Assembly (NCBI GenBank): GCA_036390175.1
Contig: DASWCG010000137.1
Coordinates: 1 to 19,312, forward strand
DNA from: DASQHY01 sp036390175
GTDB lineage: Bacteria > Acidobacteriota > Terriglobia > Acidiferrales > UBA7541
Length of the DNA: 19,312 nucleotides
Reading direction: 5' to 3'
Made by a program: the position numbers and the translations under genes. The notes beneath the pieces were generated by a model. The model did not search any database, was not told the origin of the DNA, and saw only the letters and a list, made by a program, of their open reading frames with translations. Numbering within the stretch: the stretch's first letter is position 1; every line of letters begins with the position of its first letter. This document shows, in pieces, positions 1-6,767 of this stretch.

Positions 1-96
1 GCTCCATGCTGCCCGCAGCTTAACAAAGCCCTCTCGCCCCGGCAACCCACCGCCGAGAAGCCGCGCCCTTCGATTCCAATCGTTCCGGTCCACCGC

Positions 97-112
97 TAGT
101 ACGAAAGTACTA
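97..112. promoter_or_regulatory. Inverted repeat upstream of kinase gene, possible operator
   Basis: TAGTAC and GTACTA form perfect 6-bp arms around a GAAA spacer, 98 bases before the kinase start. The left half, TAGTACGAA, is identical to the core of the larger palindrome at 8790-8815 that lies in front of a TetR-containing operon, so a TetR-type repressor site is possible. TACTAT at 108-113 could be a -10 box overlapping it, but I see no matching -35 element. Confidence 0.35.
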
Positions 113-210
113 TCTCCCGGAACTTTGGAGCCATTTCCTAGTCACCCCGCCTTATTGCATGCTAGTCCCTACCCGGCCCGTGCAGCACGAGTGGTGTGAG
201 GTCTCGTCCG

Positions 211-1800
211 ATGCAGTTAGGGCGGTACGAAATCCTGGAAACCATCGGCCAAGGGGCCAGCAGCAGTGTCTCCAAAGCACGGGACACTCTGATAGGGCGC
301 ACGGTTGCGTTGAAAATCCTTCACACCGGCTTCCACGGAAGCGAATGGCGAGACCGCTTCCTCCGCGAAGCCCATATCGTCGGCCAGCTCTCTCACCCCC
401 GGATCGTCAATATTTACGATGCAGGAATCGACGAAGCCTCCGGAGCGCCCTTCCTGGTCATGGAATTCATCACCGGCCACACCCTCGAGCAAATCCTGGC
501 TGAGGGCACGCCATTGCCGGATCGCCTTTTTACCTGGGGCATCGGGCTTGCGCGTGCGCTCGACTACGCGCACAGCCAAGGCGTGATTCACGGTGACGTC
601 AAGCCCGCCAATGTTCTCATCAATGAAGACGGCCGCGTGAAGCTGACCGATTTCGGAATCGCGCGCCTGGCCACGCAGGCCACTCACAGCGGCCGGCTGA
701 TGGGCACGCCCGCCTATCTCGCTCCGGAACAGATTGAAGGACGCGGCGCCGACGCGCGCTCGGACCTGTTCTCGCTCGGCATCATTCTGTATCAACTGGC
801 CACCGGCCACCGCCCCTTTCAGGGCGATTCGCTCCCGGCGGTCTGCGCGCAGATTCTCAAAGCCGTGCCAGCGCCGCCCAGCAGACTCAATCCGTTGCTC
901 CCTCGCCAATTGGATGGTGCCTTGGCTCGCTGCCTGGCCAAAGATCCCGCCAGGCGCTTTGCTCGCGCCGAAGAATTGGCCGCCGAACTCGAATCCATCG
1001 CCGCCCCGGCCTCTGCAACCGTAACAACTGCCCGCCGGAAAAAATCCGCCCCGTTTTTGCGCGGATATGTGTTTGCTTCGAGCCTGGCCATTCTGGCGCT
1101 TTCGGTTTCGCTGGTGCGCGGCTACGCCCGCAATGTCCTGCGCGTTCCTCCGCCGCCGGCCGCAGTTTTCGCGGAGCCAAGACCGCCATCCGAATTCCCC
1201 TCAACTGCTGTTCCCATTCCAGCAGAAGACTTGTCCTCGAAGGAAGCGTCTCATGCGCTCCCAGCTTCCCGTAAGTCACCCGGGAAAACTCGCAGACAAT
1301 CGTCGGGCCCAGCCCGGGTTTCACTTCCGATGCCTTTGCCCGTGTCCTCCGGTCCGAACACTGCGCGGGCCGCCGTGCCCGCAACAACTCCCTCATCTGA
1401 GCCAGGCTCCTCGGAAGCTTCTCGAAAGTCGGCCGCCTCCCAATTGACCGTCGCAATCGTTACGAAATCAAGCGACGACACGCTGGTGATCCTCGCGGAC
1501 CGCCAGGTGTTGCTTAGTTTTCATCTCGGCGGGACGTACGGTGACGACGCCTCTCCCATCCGCCGGACCTTTGCTCTCCCTCCAGGTTCGCATCAGATCA
1601 GCGTCGCGTTGTACAAGGAAGATAAGACTCTACGCAGCCAGAAAGATGGCCTCGCGGAATTGCGCGCCGGCGAACCAAGCGTCCTCGTCATTCATGTCGG
1701 AAAGCACTCCAAGATACTGCCGCTGTTCGGATCGGGCCTCGGCGTCACGTGGCCCAGCAAGTCTGCGTCCGGCGGCGCTCAACGCGTCCCGCGCGGCTAA
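211..1800 (+). CDS. Membrane-anchored serine/threonine protein kinase (PknB-like)
   Basis: A eukaryotic-type protein kinase that phosphorylates Ser/Thr residues of target proteins. The kinase domain spans about residues 5-265: glycine-rich loop GQGASSSV (13-20), ATP-anchoring Lys35 in VALKIL, catalytic loop HGDVKPAN with Asp129, DFG at 147-149 and APE at 171-173. The usual HRD Arg is Gly here, so it is a non-RD kinase. A single transmembrane helix follows at about 284-304, then a Pro/Ser-rich linker and a C-terminal beta-rich segment (about 410-510) of unknown ligand, presumably outside the cytoplasm. I chose ATG 211 because GAGG lies 9 bases upstream; a GTG at 196 is in frame but has a weaker site. 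The gene is monocistronic and convergent with the Spy-like gene. Its target and signal are not visible. Confidence 0.93.
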   Translation: MQLGRYEILETIGQGASSSVSKARDTLIGRTVALKILHTGFHGSEWRDRFLREAHIVGQLSHPRIVNIYDAGIDEASGAPFLVMEFITGHTLEQILAEGTPLPDRLFTWGIGLARALDYAHSQGVIHGDVKPANVLINEDGRVKLTDFGIARLATQATHSGRLMGTPAYLAPEQIEGRGADARSDLFSLGIILYQLATGHRPFQGDSLPAVCAQILKAVPAPPSRLNPLLPRQLDGALARCLAKDPARRFARAEELAAELESIAAPASATVTTARRKKSAPFLRGYVFASSLAILALSVSLVRGYARNVLRVPPPPAAVFAEPRPPSEFPSTAVPIPAEDLSSKEASHALPASRKSPGKTRRQSSGPARVSLPMPLPVSSGPNTARAAVPATTPSSEPGSSEASRKSAASQLTVAIVTKSSDDTLVILADRQVLLSFHLGGTYGDDASPIRRTFALPPGSHQISVALYKEDKTLRSQKDGLAELRAGEPSVLVIHVGKHSKILPLFGSGLGVTWPSKSASGGAQRVPRG

Positions 1801-1874
1801 GCCTCTGTTGCTTCCTTCCGGCAGGTTCTAAGCACGCGATGAAGATGTCTCGCCCTTCAGCTCGGGCCTTGGTC

Positions 1875-2321
1875 TCATCTGTTACCCGGCTTGCTTCGAA
1901 TCTCCTCCAGCTTGGTTTGCTGCTCCGGCGTTAATTTATTCTTGATCCGCACCAGCAGCGTTACCTGCTCCCTCTTGATCTCGCGCTCCACGGTGAGCAC
2001 CTTTTCCAGCTGCGCCAGAACCTGTTGTTCCTCTACCTGCGGTTGTTTGATCAGCGATACCATCTTTTCCATTTCGTCTTGCAGCTTCCATTGCCAGTCG
2101 GTGAATTTCAATTGCGCCTGCCGGATCTCGTTCCGGAGGTAGCTCTTCTGCTCGTCACTGAGCCCGATCGCTTCCTGGTTCTGGATCACCAGTTCCGGGG
2201 CAAAGAAGCTCCGTCCGACCGGGTCCGGGCCGGGCTGCAGCCCTGGGGCTGGCTGCTGCCCGCGAACCAGGCCCGCCGCAAGAAACAGCAGAGCGCACGC
2301 AAAACAAATTTTCGTTTTCAT
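1875..2321 (-). CDS. Spy/CpxP-like periplasmic protein (LTxxQ-type)
   Basis: A small exported helical protein of 148 residues. A signal peptide (MKTKICFACALLFLAAGLVRG) is followed by a Pro-rich linker and a long helical part carrying two LTxxQ-like motifs, LSDEQ and LTPEQ, near its two ends. This is the layout of Spy/CpxP periplasmic chaperones and CnrX-type sensors. ATG 2321 begins one base after the anti-sigma stop codon, with GAGGAG inside the end of that gene acting as ribosome-binding site; an in-frame GTG at 2336 is less likely. It is the last gene of a sigma/anti-sigma cassette, so I infer a role in sensing or relieving envelope stress or metal. No His/Cys-rich metal site is evident, so metal sensing is uncertain. 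Confidence 0.8.
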   Translation of the reverse strand: MKTKICFACALLFLAAGLVRGQQPAPGLQPGPDPVGRSFFAPELVIQNQEAIGLSDEQKSYLRNEIRQAQLKFTDWQWKLQDEMEKMVSLIKQPQVEEQQVLAQLEKVLTVEREIKREQVTLLVRIKNKLTPEQQTKLEEIRSKPGNR

Positions 2322-2322
2322 T

Positions 2323-2826
2323 TCATTTCTCCTCACTCGTCTTGACTGGAATCCTCATGTACGACTCACCCAGTTTCGGCGTAGTTCGCAGAATCTCTTG
2401 CCCCGGAGTCTCCAGCAGCGCGTCGCTTGGCGCTTGCCATTCCGCAAGCTTTTGAGCGGCGGCGACTTCGGTATCCGGGATCATTGGCGCTGTTGTTCGG
2501 CGCAAAACCAGACCAGTCGTCGCTGCGGCAACGACCCCCGCCGCTGCTCCGGCCAGCACCCATACGCGCCACCGCCTGGCACGCTTCCATCCGCCCGCGG
2601 CCTGCGCCGCGGCCAGCACTCGCGCGCCAAATTCCGCCGGCGGCTCTGCGCCTCGCGCCACCAGCGGCAGCAGCGCGTCCAACTGCTCCCGCCGCGCCCG
2701 AAGTGCCTCCAGCTCTTTCGCGCAATCTGCGCACGACGACAAATGCCGCTCCAGTTCGCCCGCGGGCGTCCCCGTCAGCGCGGCCTCCAGGAGCTCCTCT
2801 TTCCATTTCGCGCAATGGTTTTTCAT
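2323..2826 (-). CDS. Anti-sigma factor with zinc-finger (ZAS) domain
   Basis: Predicted to bind and hold the ECF sigma factor encoded just upstream. The N-terminal cytoplasmic part contains HLSSCADC (His28, Cys32, Cys35) with Cys5 upstream, the H-x3-C-x2-C zinc-binding anti-sigma signature. One transmembrane helix lies at about 87-108 (VWVLAGAAAGVVAAATTGLV), and a roughly 60-residue C-terminal segment is presumably periplasmic. At 167 residues the size fits single-pass anti-sigma factors. Its ATG overlaps the sigma-factor stop as ATGA (2823-2826), implying translational coupling, and the Spy-like gene follows after one base. Release would need regulated proteolysis or a conformational signal from the periplasm; no dedicated protease is encoded nearby. 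Confidence 0.88.
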   Translation of the reverse strand: MKNHCAKWKEELLEAALTGTPAGELERHLSSCADCAKELEALRARREQLDALLPLVARGAEPPAEFGARVLAAAQAAGGWKRARRWRVWVLAGAAAGVVAAATTGLVLRRTTAPMIPDTEVAAAQKLAEWQAPSDALLETPGQEILRTTPKLGESYMRIPVKTSEEK

Positions 2827-3362
2827 CTCATCGCTTCCAACAAGAGTTTCCTCGCCGCGTGCAGCCGCGACCTCACCGTCCCCGCAGGAATTCCGAGCGC
2901 CGCACCGACATCTGCGGCTTCCATGTCTTCCACGATGGAAAGCAACAGCACCGCGCGAAGTCGCCCCGGCAGTTTGTCAATCTCCTCCCGCAGGCGTTGC
3001 AGCAGCACGCGGTCTTCCGCGCTGCGCTCGCCGTCGGTCACATTTGGAGTTCCCGCCGCGTACCACGCATCGTCCCGCGCCATGCGCCGGCCCAAACCGC
3101 GCCGCCGGTTGAGGGCCAGCCGGAAGACGATCCGGCTGACCCACGCCCGAAACTTTCCCGCCGCGCGCAGCGAACCCGCTTTCCGAAACGCCTGAAGGAA
3201 CGCTTCCTGCGCTACCTCTTCTGCGTCTGCCGCATTTCCCAGCACGCGGTAGGCGATCTGGAAGACTCTCCGCTGGTTCTCCGCCACGCGTGCGGCGAAT
3301 CCACCGTCGTCCTCGCCGGGCTCGGCTCTTGCGATCAGCGTTTCCACGAACGCGATGGTCAC
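2823..3362 (-). CDS. ECF-subfamily RNA polymerase sigma factor
   Basis: An alternative sigma factor that directs RNA polymerase to a stress regulon. Region 2 is visible as RVFQIAYRVLGNAADAEEVA through FRAWVSRIVFRLALNRRR. Region 4 is LPGRLRAVLLLSIVEDMEAA followed by the helix-turn-helix GIPAGTVRSRLHAARKLL. There is no C-terminal SnoaL extension. I favour GTG 3362, giving 179 residues, because AGGGA (3377-3373) lies 10 bases upstream; the frame is open to a TTG at 3413, but that has no ribosome-binding site and would overlap a candidate ECF promoter. The stop overlaps the anti-sigma start by 4 bases. The gene lies about 120 bases downstream of the phosphatidyltransferase on the same strand. Confidence 0.9.
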   Translation of the reverse strand: MTIAFVETLIARAEPGEDDGGFAARVAENQRRVFQIAYRVLGNAADAEEVAQEAFLQAFRKAGSLRAAGKFRAWVSRIVFRLALNRRRGLGRRMARDDAWYAAGTPNVTDGERSAEDRVLLQRLREEIDKLPGRLRAVLLLSIVEDMEAADVGAALGIPAGTVRSRLHAARKLLLEAMR

Positions 3363-3386
3363 TCCGCTTGCATCCCTACTTGTTCT

Positions 3387-3411
3387 GACACCGCGGCACG
3401 TCACTCCGTTC
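3387..3411 (-). promoter_or_regulatory. Candidate ECF-type promoter of the sigma/anti-sigma/Spy cassette
   Basis: Read on the minus strand, GAAC (3411-3408), 16 bases, then GTGTC (3391-3387) resembles the GAAC...GTC/TCTGA architecture of ECF-dependent promoters. Transcription would begin about 18 bases before GTG 3362. Autoregulation is common for ECF operons, but this match is short and rests on pattern only. Confidence 0.25.
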
Positions 3412-3481
3412 AATAAAATTGTCCATGCGTTTCTGTTGATTTAATTTGGCCCGGCGCCCGCGGGAAGAAAAGGAGGAAAAG

Positions 3482-4093
3482 CTACAGCGTGAGCTTGATT
3501 CCCGGCAGCGTGCGTCCCGCTCTGGTTTCCTGCCAGGTGTACAGAATGCGGTGGATCACCGTGATCGTCGAAATCACGGAAATCACCCACAGCACCGGCG
3601 CCATGCGGTTGAACGCGCCACCCAGGATCAGCAGCACCAGGCGCTCGGGCCGCTCCATGAAGCCCACCTTGCACGTCGGAATCAGCGACTCCGCCCTGGC
3701 GCGCGTGTAACTGACCATCACCGACCCGGCCGTGGCCACCGCCGCCAGCACCACGTAAGACGTCCGCGCGCTCACTGCGTAGTACACCAGCAGGCCCATG
3801 TACAGCGCCATGTCCGAATAGCGGTCCAGCGTGGAATCGTAAAACGCGCCAAACGCCGTGACGCGATTCTGCCGCCGCGCCACCTGTCCGTCCAGCATGT
3901 CCAGGAACCCGGCGAAGAAAATAATCGCCGCTGCCAGCCGAAAGCGCCCCGTAGCGAACATCGCCGCGGCCCAGAAGTTCACCACGAGGCCGAGAAACGT
4001 GAGGAAGTTTGGATTGATCCCCGTCGCCGCGAGGGCGCCAACGATTTTATCGAGCAGCCAGCGGCTGCCCTCGCCAATCCATTTCGTAAGCAT
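3482..4093 (-). CDS. CDP-alcohol phosphatidyltransferase, phosphatidylinositol-phosphate synthase-like
   Basis: An integral membrane enzyme that transfers a phosphatidyl group from CDP-diacylglycerol to an alcohol acceptor. The full family signature D-G-x2-A-R-x8-G-x3-D-x3-D is present: Asp68, Gly69, Ala72, Arg73, Gly82, Asp86, Asp90, which binds two divalent metals. About six hydrophobic segments fit the fold and 203 residues is normal. The segment SYTRARAESLIPTCKVGFME followed by RPERL closely resembles my memory of mycobacterial PgsA1 (SYIKARAE...GFIERPERL), which makes phosphatidylinositol phosphate from inositol-1-phosphate. I therefore prefer an inositol-phosphate acceptor over glycerol phosphate. 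No inositol-phosphate synthase or phosphatase is in the window. A 149-base gap separates it from the divergent lipocalin-like gene. Confidence 0.88.
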   Translation of the reverse strand: MLTKWIGEGSRWLLDKIVGALAATGINPNFLTFLGLVVNFWAAAMFATGRFRLAAAIIFFAGFLDMLDGQVARRQNRVTAFGAFYDSTLDRYSDMALYMGLLVYYAVSARTSYVVLAAVATAGSVMVSYTRARAESLIPTCKVGFMERPERLVLLILGGAFNRMAPVLWVISVISTITVIHRILYTWQETRAGRTLPGIKLTL

Positions 4094-4242
4094 TCGTCAG
4101 TAATCGCGCGGGCCCCGGCGCAGCCGCAGCCCACCGCATCATACGATACCTGCTCGCGCCCCTCAAGTTTCCGCCATGGCGTTCTGCCGTCAACCTTTTT
4201 CTCTTTCTCCCCAACGCTGCTACACTGGTCACCCTCAAACGC

Positions 4243-5247
4243 ATGTCCTCGCCCTCTTTGAACGCGATTTTTTCCACTCGCTCCATGCGCCGCCGCTACG
4301 AAGCCTGGTTTCTCCGCTTCGCCCTTGCCGACGGCTCCGGCGCGTGGTGGCTGCGTTATATTTTGCTGAACCTCGGACGCTCCTGCGCCGGGGGCTGCGG
4401 CGGAAAATTCCGTTTCCCGGGCTATCCCGTGCAGGTGTGGGCGACGTGGTTTCCCCGCGGCGCAGCGCCGCAAAGTTTCATCGCCGGATTTTCCCAGGGC
4501 GATCTGGCCACGAGCGGCCGTTTCGCTTCGCCTTTCTCTCTGGAATGTTCCGGCCAGCGCATTGACGAAAACTCATGCCGCGCCGCCATGGAAGTCGGCA
4601 CCCACCGCATTTCCTGGGACTTGCGCTACCGTTCCTCGACAGCCTATTCCATGAGCGACAAGGGCTGGATCGGCTTCACCCGCACTCCGCATTCCGACGC
4701 CGTCATTTCCGGGCGCATCACCTTCGATGACCGCACCTGGCAGGCCGACCCGCTCGGTTGCGGCCTTCAGGGTCACAACTCCGGCTATCGTCATCGCCGC
4801 TTGTGGACGTGGGCGCACGTTCTTGCTTGCACGGAGTCGCGAAGTGCGCAGCCGTCCGGCGAGGGAAAGTTCAGCGCCTTCGAAGCCCTCGAATACGAAA
4901 TGGGTCTCGGCATGCGTTTCCGCCGCGCCATACTCCGCCACGAAGGAGTCCTGTACGATTTCGGCCGCCTGAAAATGATCGAACGCACTCTCCATCCGTT
5001 TCGCTGCACTGTCCACTGCGCGCGCCGCGAAGACAACACCACGCTGGTCGCCATCCTCGATGGCACCGGCCCGTCCGTGCATTGCCTCCCCTACGTGAAA
5101 ACAAATTGCTCCGGCACGTTCGATGTCTTCAACAACTCGCTCGCCTCCGCAAAACTGTATCTCAAGCGCCCCAACGAACCCGCCATCGAACTCCGCACCG
5201 ACACCGGCACTGGGGGCGGCGCCGTCCTCGAAATGGCCGGCAAGTAG
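4243..5247 (+). CDS. Lipocalin-like protein, AttH/CrtC/tocopherol-cyclase type (putative)
   Basis: A 334-residue protein without signal peptide or transmembrane helix. Two features suggest the double-lipocalin beta-barrel family that includes hydroxyneurosporene synthase CrtC, AttH and tocopherol cyclase: the N-terminal RRRYEAWFLRFAL and GAWWLRYILL (about 16-42), and the central GLQGHNSGYRHRRLWTWAHV (173-192), which matches the QGHNwG...W.W-type core motif I associate with the family. Members bind or hydrate/cyclise lipophilic isoprenoids, but the substrate here is unknown and no carotenoid or quinone genes are nearby. The ATG at 4243 has no clear ribosome-binding site; ATG 4285 is an alternative that would begin just before the conserved RYEAW. 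It is divergent from the phosphatidyltransferase. Confidence 0.6.
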   Translation: MSSPSLNAIFSTRSMRRRYEAWFLRFALADGSGAWWLRYILLNLGRSCAGGCGGKFRFPGYPVQVWATWFPRGAAPQSFIAGFSQGDLATSGRFASPFSLECSGQRIDENSCRAAMEVGTHRISWDLRYRSSTAYSMSDKGWIGFTRTPHSDAVISGRITFDDRTWQADPLGCGLQGHNSGYRHRRLWTWAHVLACTESRSAQPSGEGKFSAFEALEYEMGLGMRFRRAILRHEGVLYDFGRLKMIERTLHPFRCTVHCARREDNTTLVAILDGTGPSVHCLPYVKTNCSGTFDVFNNSLASAKLYLKRPNEPAIELRTDTGTGGGAVLEMAGK

Positions 5248-5363
5248 CCCCGCGCCCAACCACTTCTCGCTCTGTAATGCCGTCTTCCCCCGGATTCATG
5301 CGCGCGCGGCCTCTTCTCTCATACCGCCATCCATCCCTGGCCTGTGCACCATCAGACCGGCCG

Positions 5364-5372
5364 TGCTAGAAT
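5364..5372 (+). promoter_or_regulatory. Extended -10 promoter of tRNA-Ile
   Basis: TGCTAGAAT gives an extended -10 (TGn plus TAGAAT) ending 12 bases before the tRNA 5' end, the right distance for a short leader. I see no good -35 element, which fits an extended -10 promoter. Confidence 0.45.
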
Positions 5373-5384
5373 CACGTTTGCCGT

Positions 5385-5461
<77 letters not shown>

Positions 5462-5575
5462 TTCCCCTGTTTTCGCCCGCTCGAACATCATGCCGAGGGC
5501 TTGCTTTTCTTCCCCGTTCAGCTCTACCAGCCCCCGACTATTCGAATCGGTCATACGCTGAGTTACTATGCCGGC

Positions 5576-6391
5576 ATGGAACCTCGGTCGTGTCGGCTCT
5601 ATGTCCACGATAGCTGGCCAAGATGGCTCGCTGTCTTGCTCGGTCTACTAGCCCTCACAGTTGTTGCGCTTTACTTCGCCGCGCCCGACGTTCCCAAGTT
5701 ACCGGCAATCCCATTTCTGGCGCTTCTTGGTTTCTTAGTATTCGCAAGCCATCGAGCATCTCAGTCATGGGTTGAAGTATCCTCAGACGGCAAGGCAATC
5801 TCTGCTATTCCTTCCTGGTATGCCCGCTCTCTCGCCGGGGAAAGCGTAATCACCCAGACGATTCTGCCGACAGCCGAATTACTGCTCTGTCGGAATACGG
5901 CTTACGACAGCTTCGATGGGTTTTCCGCTATCCTTCGTGGGCCAGGCGGCTCTGAACAGACAGTGTGGAAGGGGATGCGCGGAATGGATTACCGCCGCTG
6001 CCTTGGCTTCAGCAAAGAGATCCAGCAAAGATTCGGTTTGCCGGTGCGGCTTCTATCTCGTCGCGTGACAGACCGTCGAGTTGAAGAGACTGAGTGGACT
6101 CCGGGGACTGGCAAGATCAATAGCAAGGCGATGGCCTTTGGGTTGGCAATGTTTCTTTTGCCTTGGGTTGGCATCGTTGTGCGTCTGTCTACACCAAACT
6201 ATATCCGCCTCGCAGTCGGTGGCGTGCTACTCTGGATTTCCGGGTTGGTCTTACTCTGGAGTCTCCGTCGCATCTGGCCACGCAACGATCAGGACCCAGC
6301 GTTGGGTTGGACCATTCTTGTGTGGACGCTCGAATTTGCGCCGCTCTACGTGGTGGTTGTTCTTGTCACTGGCACATTGCTTAAGGACTGA
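5576..6391 (+). CDS. Hypothetical multi-pass membrane protein
   Basis: I do not recognise this 271-residue protein. Hydrophobic segments appear at about residues 13-33 and 38-55, then, after a soluble middle part of about 125 residues, three more from about 181 to the end (FGLAMFLLPWVGIVVRL, YIRLAVGGVLLWISGLVLLW, LEFAPLYVVVVLVTGTLL). The middle portion is probably cytoplasmic. ATG 5576 is the first in-frame start after the tRNA; the open frame runs back into the tRNA gene, which cannot be coding. No strong ribosome-binding site is seen. Base composition is lower in G+C than its neighbours (30 of 60 at 6121-6180 against 41 of 60 at 4741-4800). With its position at the 3' side of a tRNA gene, this suggests acquired DNA. 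Confidence 0.6.
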   Translation: MEPRSCRLYVHDSWPRWLAVLLGLLALTVVALYFAAPDVPKLPAIPFLALLGFLVFASHRASQSWVEVSSDGKAISAIPSWYARSLAGESVITQTILPTAELLLCRNTAYDSFDGFSAILRGPGGSEQTVWKGMRGMDYRRCLGFSKEIQQRFGLPVRLLSRRVTDRRVEETEWTPGTGKINSKAMAFGLAMFLLPWVGIVVRLSTPNYIRLAVGGVLLWISGLVLLWSLRRIWPRNDQDPALGWTILVWTLEFAPLYVVVVLVTGTLLKD

Positions 6392-6603
6392 TAAACGCGT
6401 TCTAGCGAATTTCAAACACCATCGAAGTTCTAAGACCGTCAAGTAGGCCGACCGTCTTCTGGCATTCCCTTCCCGTATCTCGTGGTGGACTCACCCTCCG
6501 TGGTCCAAGCGGCTGAAAATCCTCCGAGGGACTTGTATCCGGCCGCAACCTAAAATAAACTCTGGGGTCATTTCGCAGGGATGAACCGGGGGCTCGCAGT
6601 GCG

Positions 6604-6623
6604 ATTGCCGCGTGCGCGGCAAT
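6604..6623. repeat. Perfect 9-bp inverted repeat (hairpin)
   Basis: ATTGCCGCG and CGCGGCAAT flank a 2-base centre (TG), so a stable hairpin of 7-9 bp can form. No T-run follows on either side, so it is not a standard intrinsic terminator. It lies 144 bases before the OmpA start, within or upstream of the leader. Confidence 0.5.
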
Positions 6624-6756
6624 GGACACCAAAATTTGTGAAACCTTGATTGGGGTGGCGTTCCGAGCCGTTTTCACCCGCCGCCGTGGGGTGCTTCGAG
6701 ATTACGAAAAAACTTGGATTTTCTGGTAAGGTATCTTCAACCGGTGAGCGTCAATC

Positions 6757-6762
6757 AGGAGG
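6757..6762 (+). promoter_or_regulatory. Strong ribosome-binding site that sets the OmpA start
   Basis: AGGAGG lies 5 bases before ATG 6768 and only 2 bases before ATG 6765. It therefore favours 6768 and excludes the far upstream in-frame ATG at 6714. Confidence 0.8.
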
Positions 6763-6767
6763 AAATG

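Larger units (their letters stand above)
6392..6767. other. Gene-free stretch between membrane protein and OmpA gene
   Basis: No convincing coding sequence. A minus-strand open frame at 6402-6677 has no recognisable features or good start. The stretch contains the hairpin at 6604-6623 and ends with the OmpA gene leader and its strong ribosome-binding site. It probably holds the OmpA promoter, but I could not find a convincing -35/-10 pair. Confidence 0.5.

Noticed and set aside
3381..3391. TGTTCTGACAC, also present at 19110-19120, as a shared regulatory motif
   Set aside because: An 11-base match is expected by chance many times in a window of this size, and the second copy has no GAAC at the matching distance.
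2398..3416. Two long plus-strand open frames
   Set aside because: They are opposite the sigma and anti-sigma genes and very rich in Arg/Pro/Ala, typical of shadow frames.
6402..6677. Minus-strand open frame of 91 codons in the gap before the OmpA gene
   Set aside because: No ribosome-binding site, no hydrophobic or domain pattern, and it runs through the hairpin at 6604-6623.
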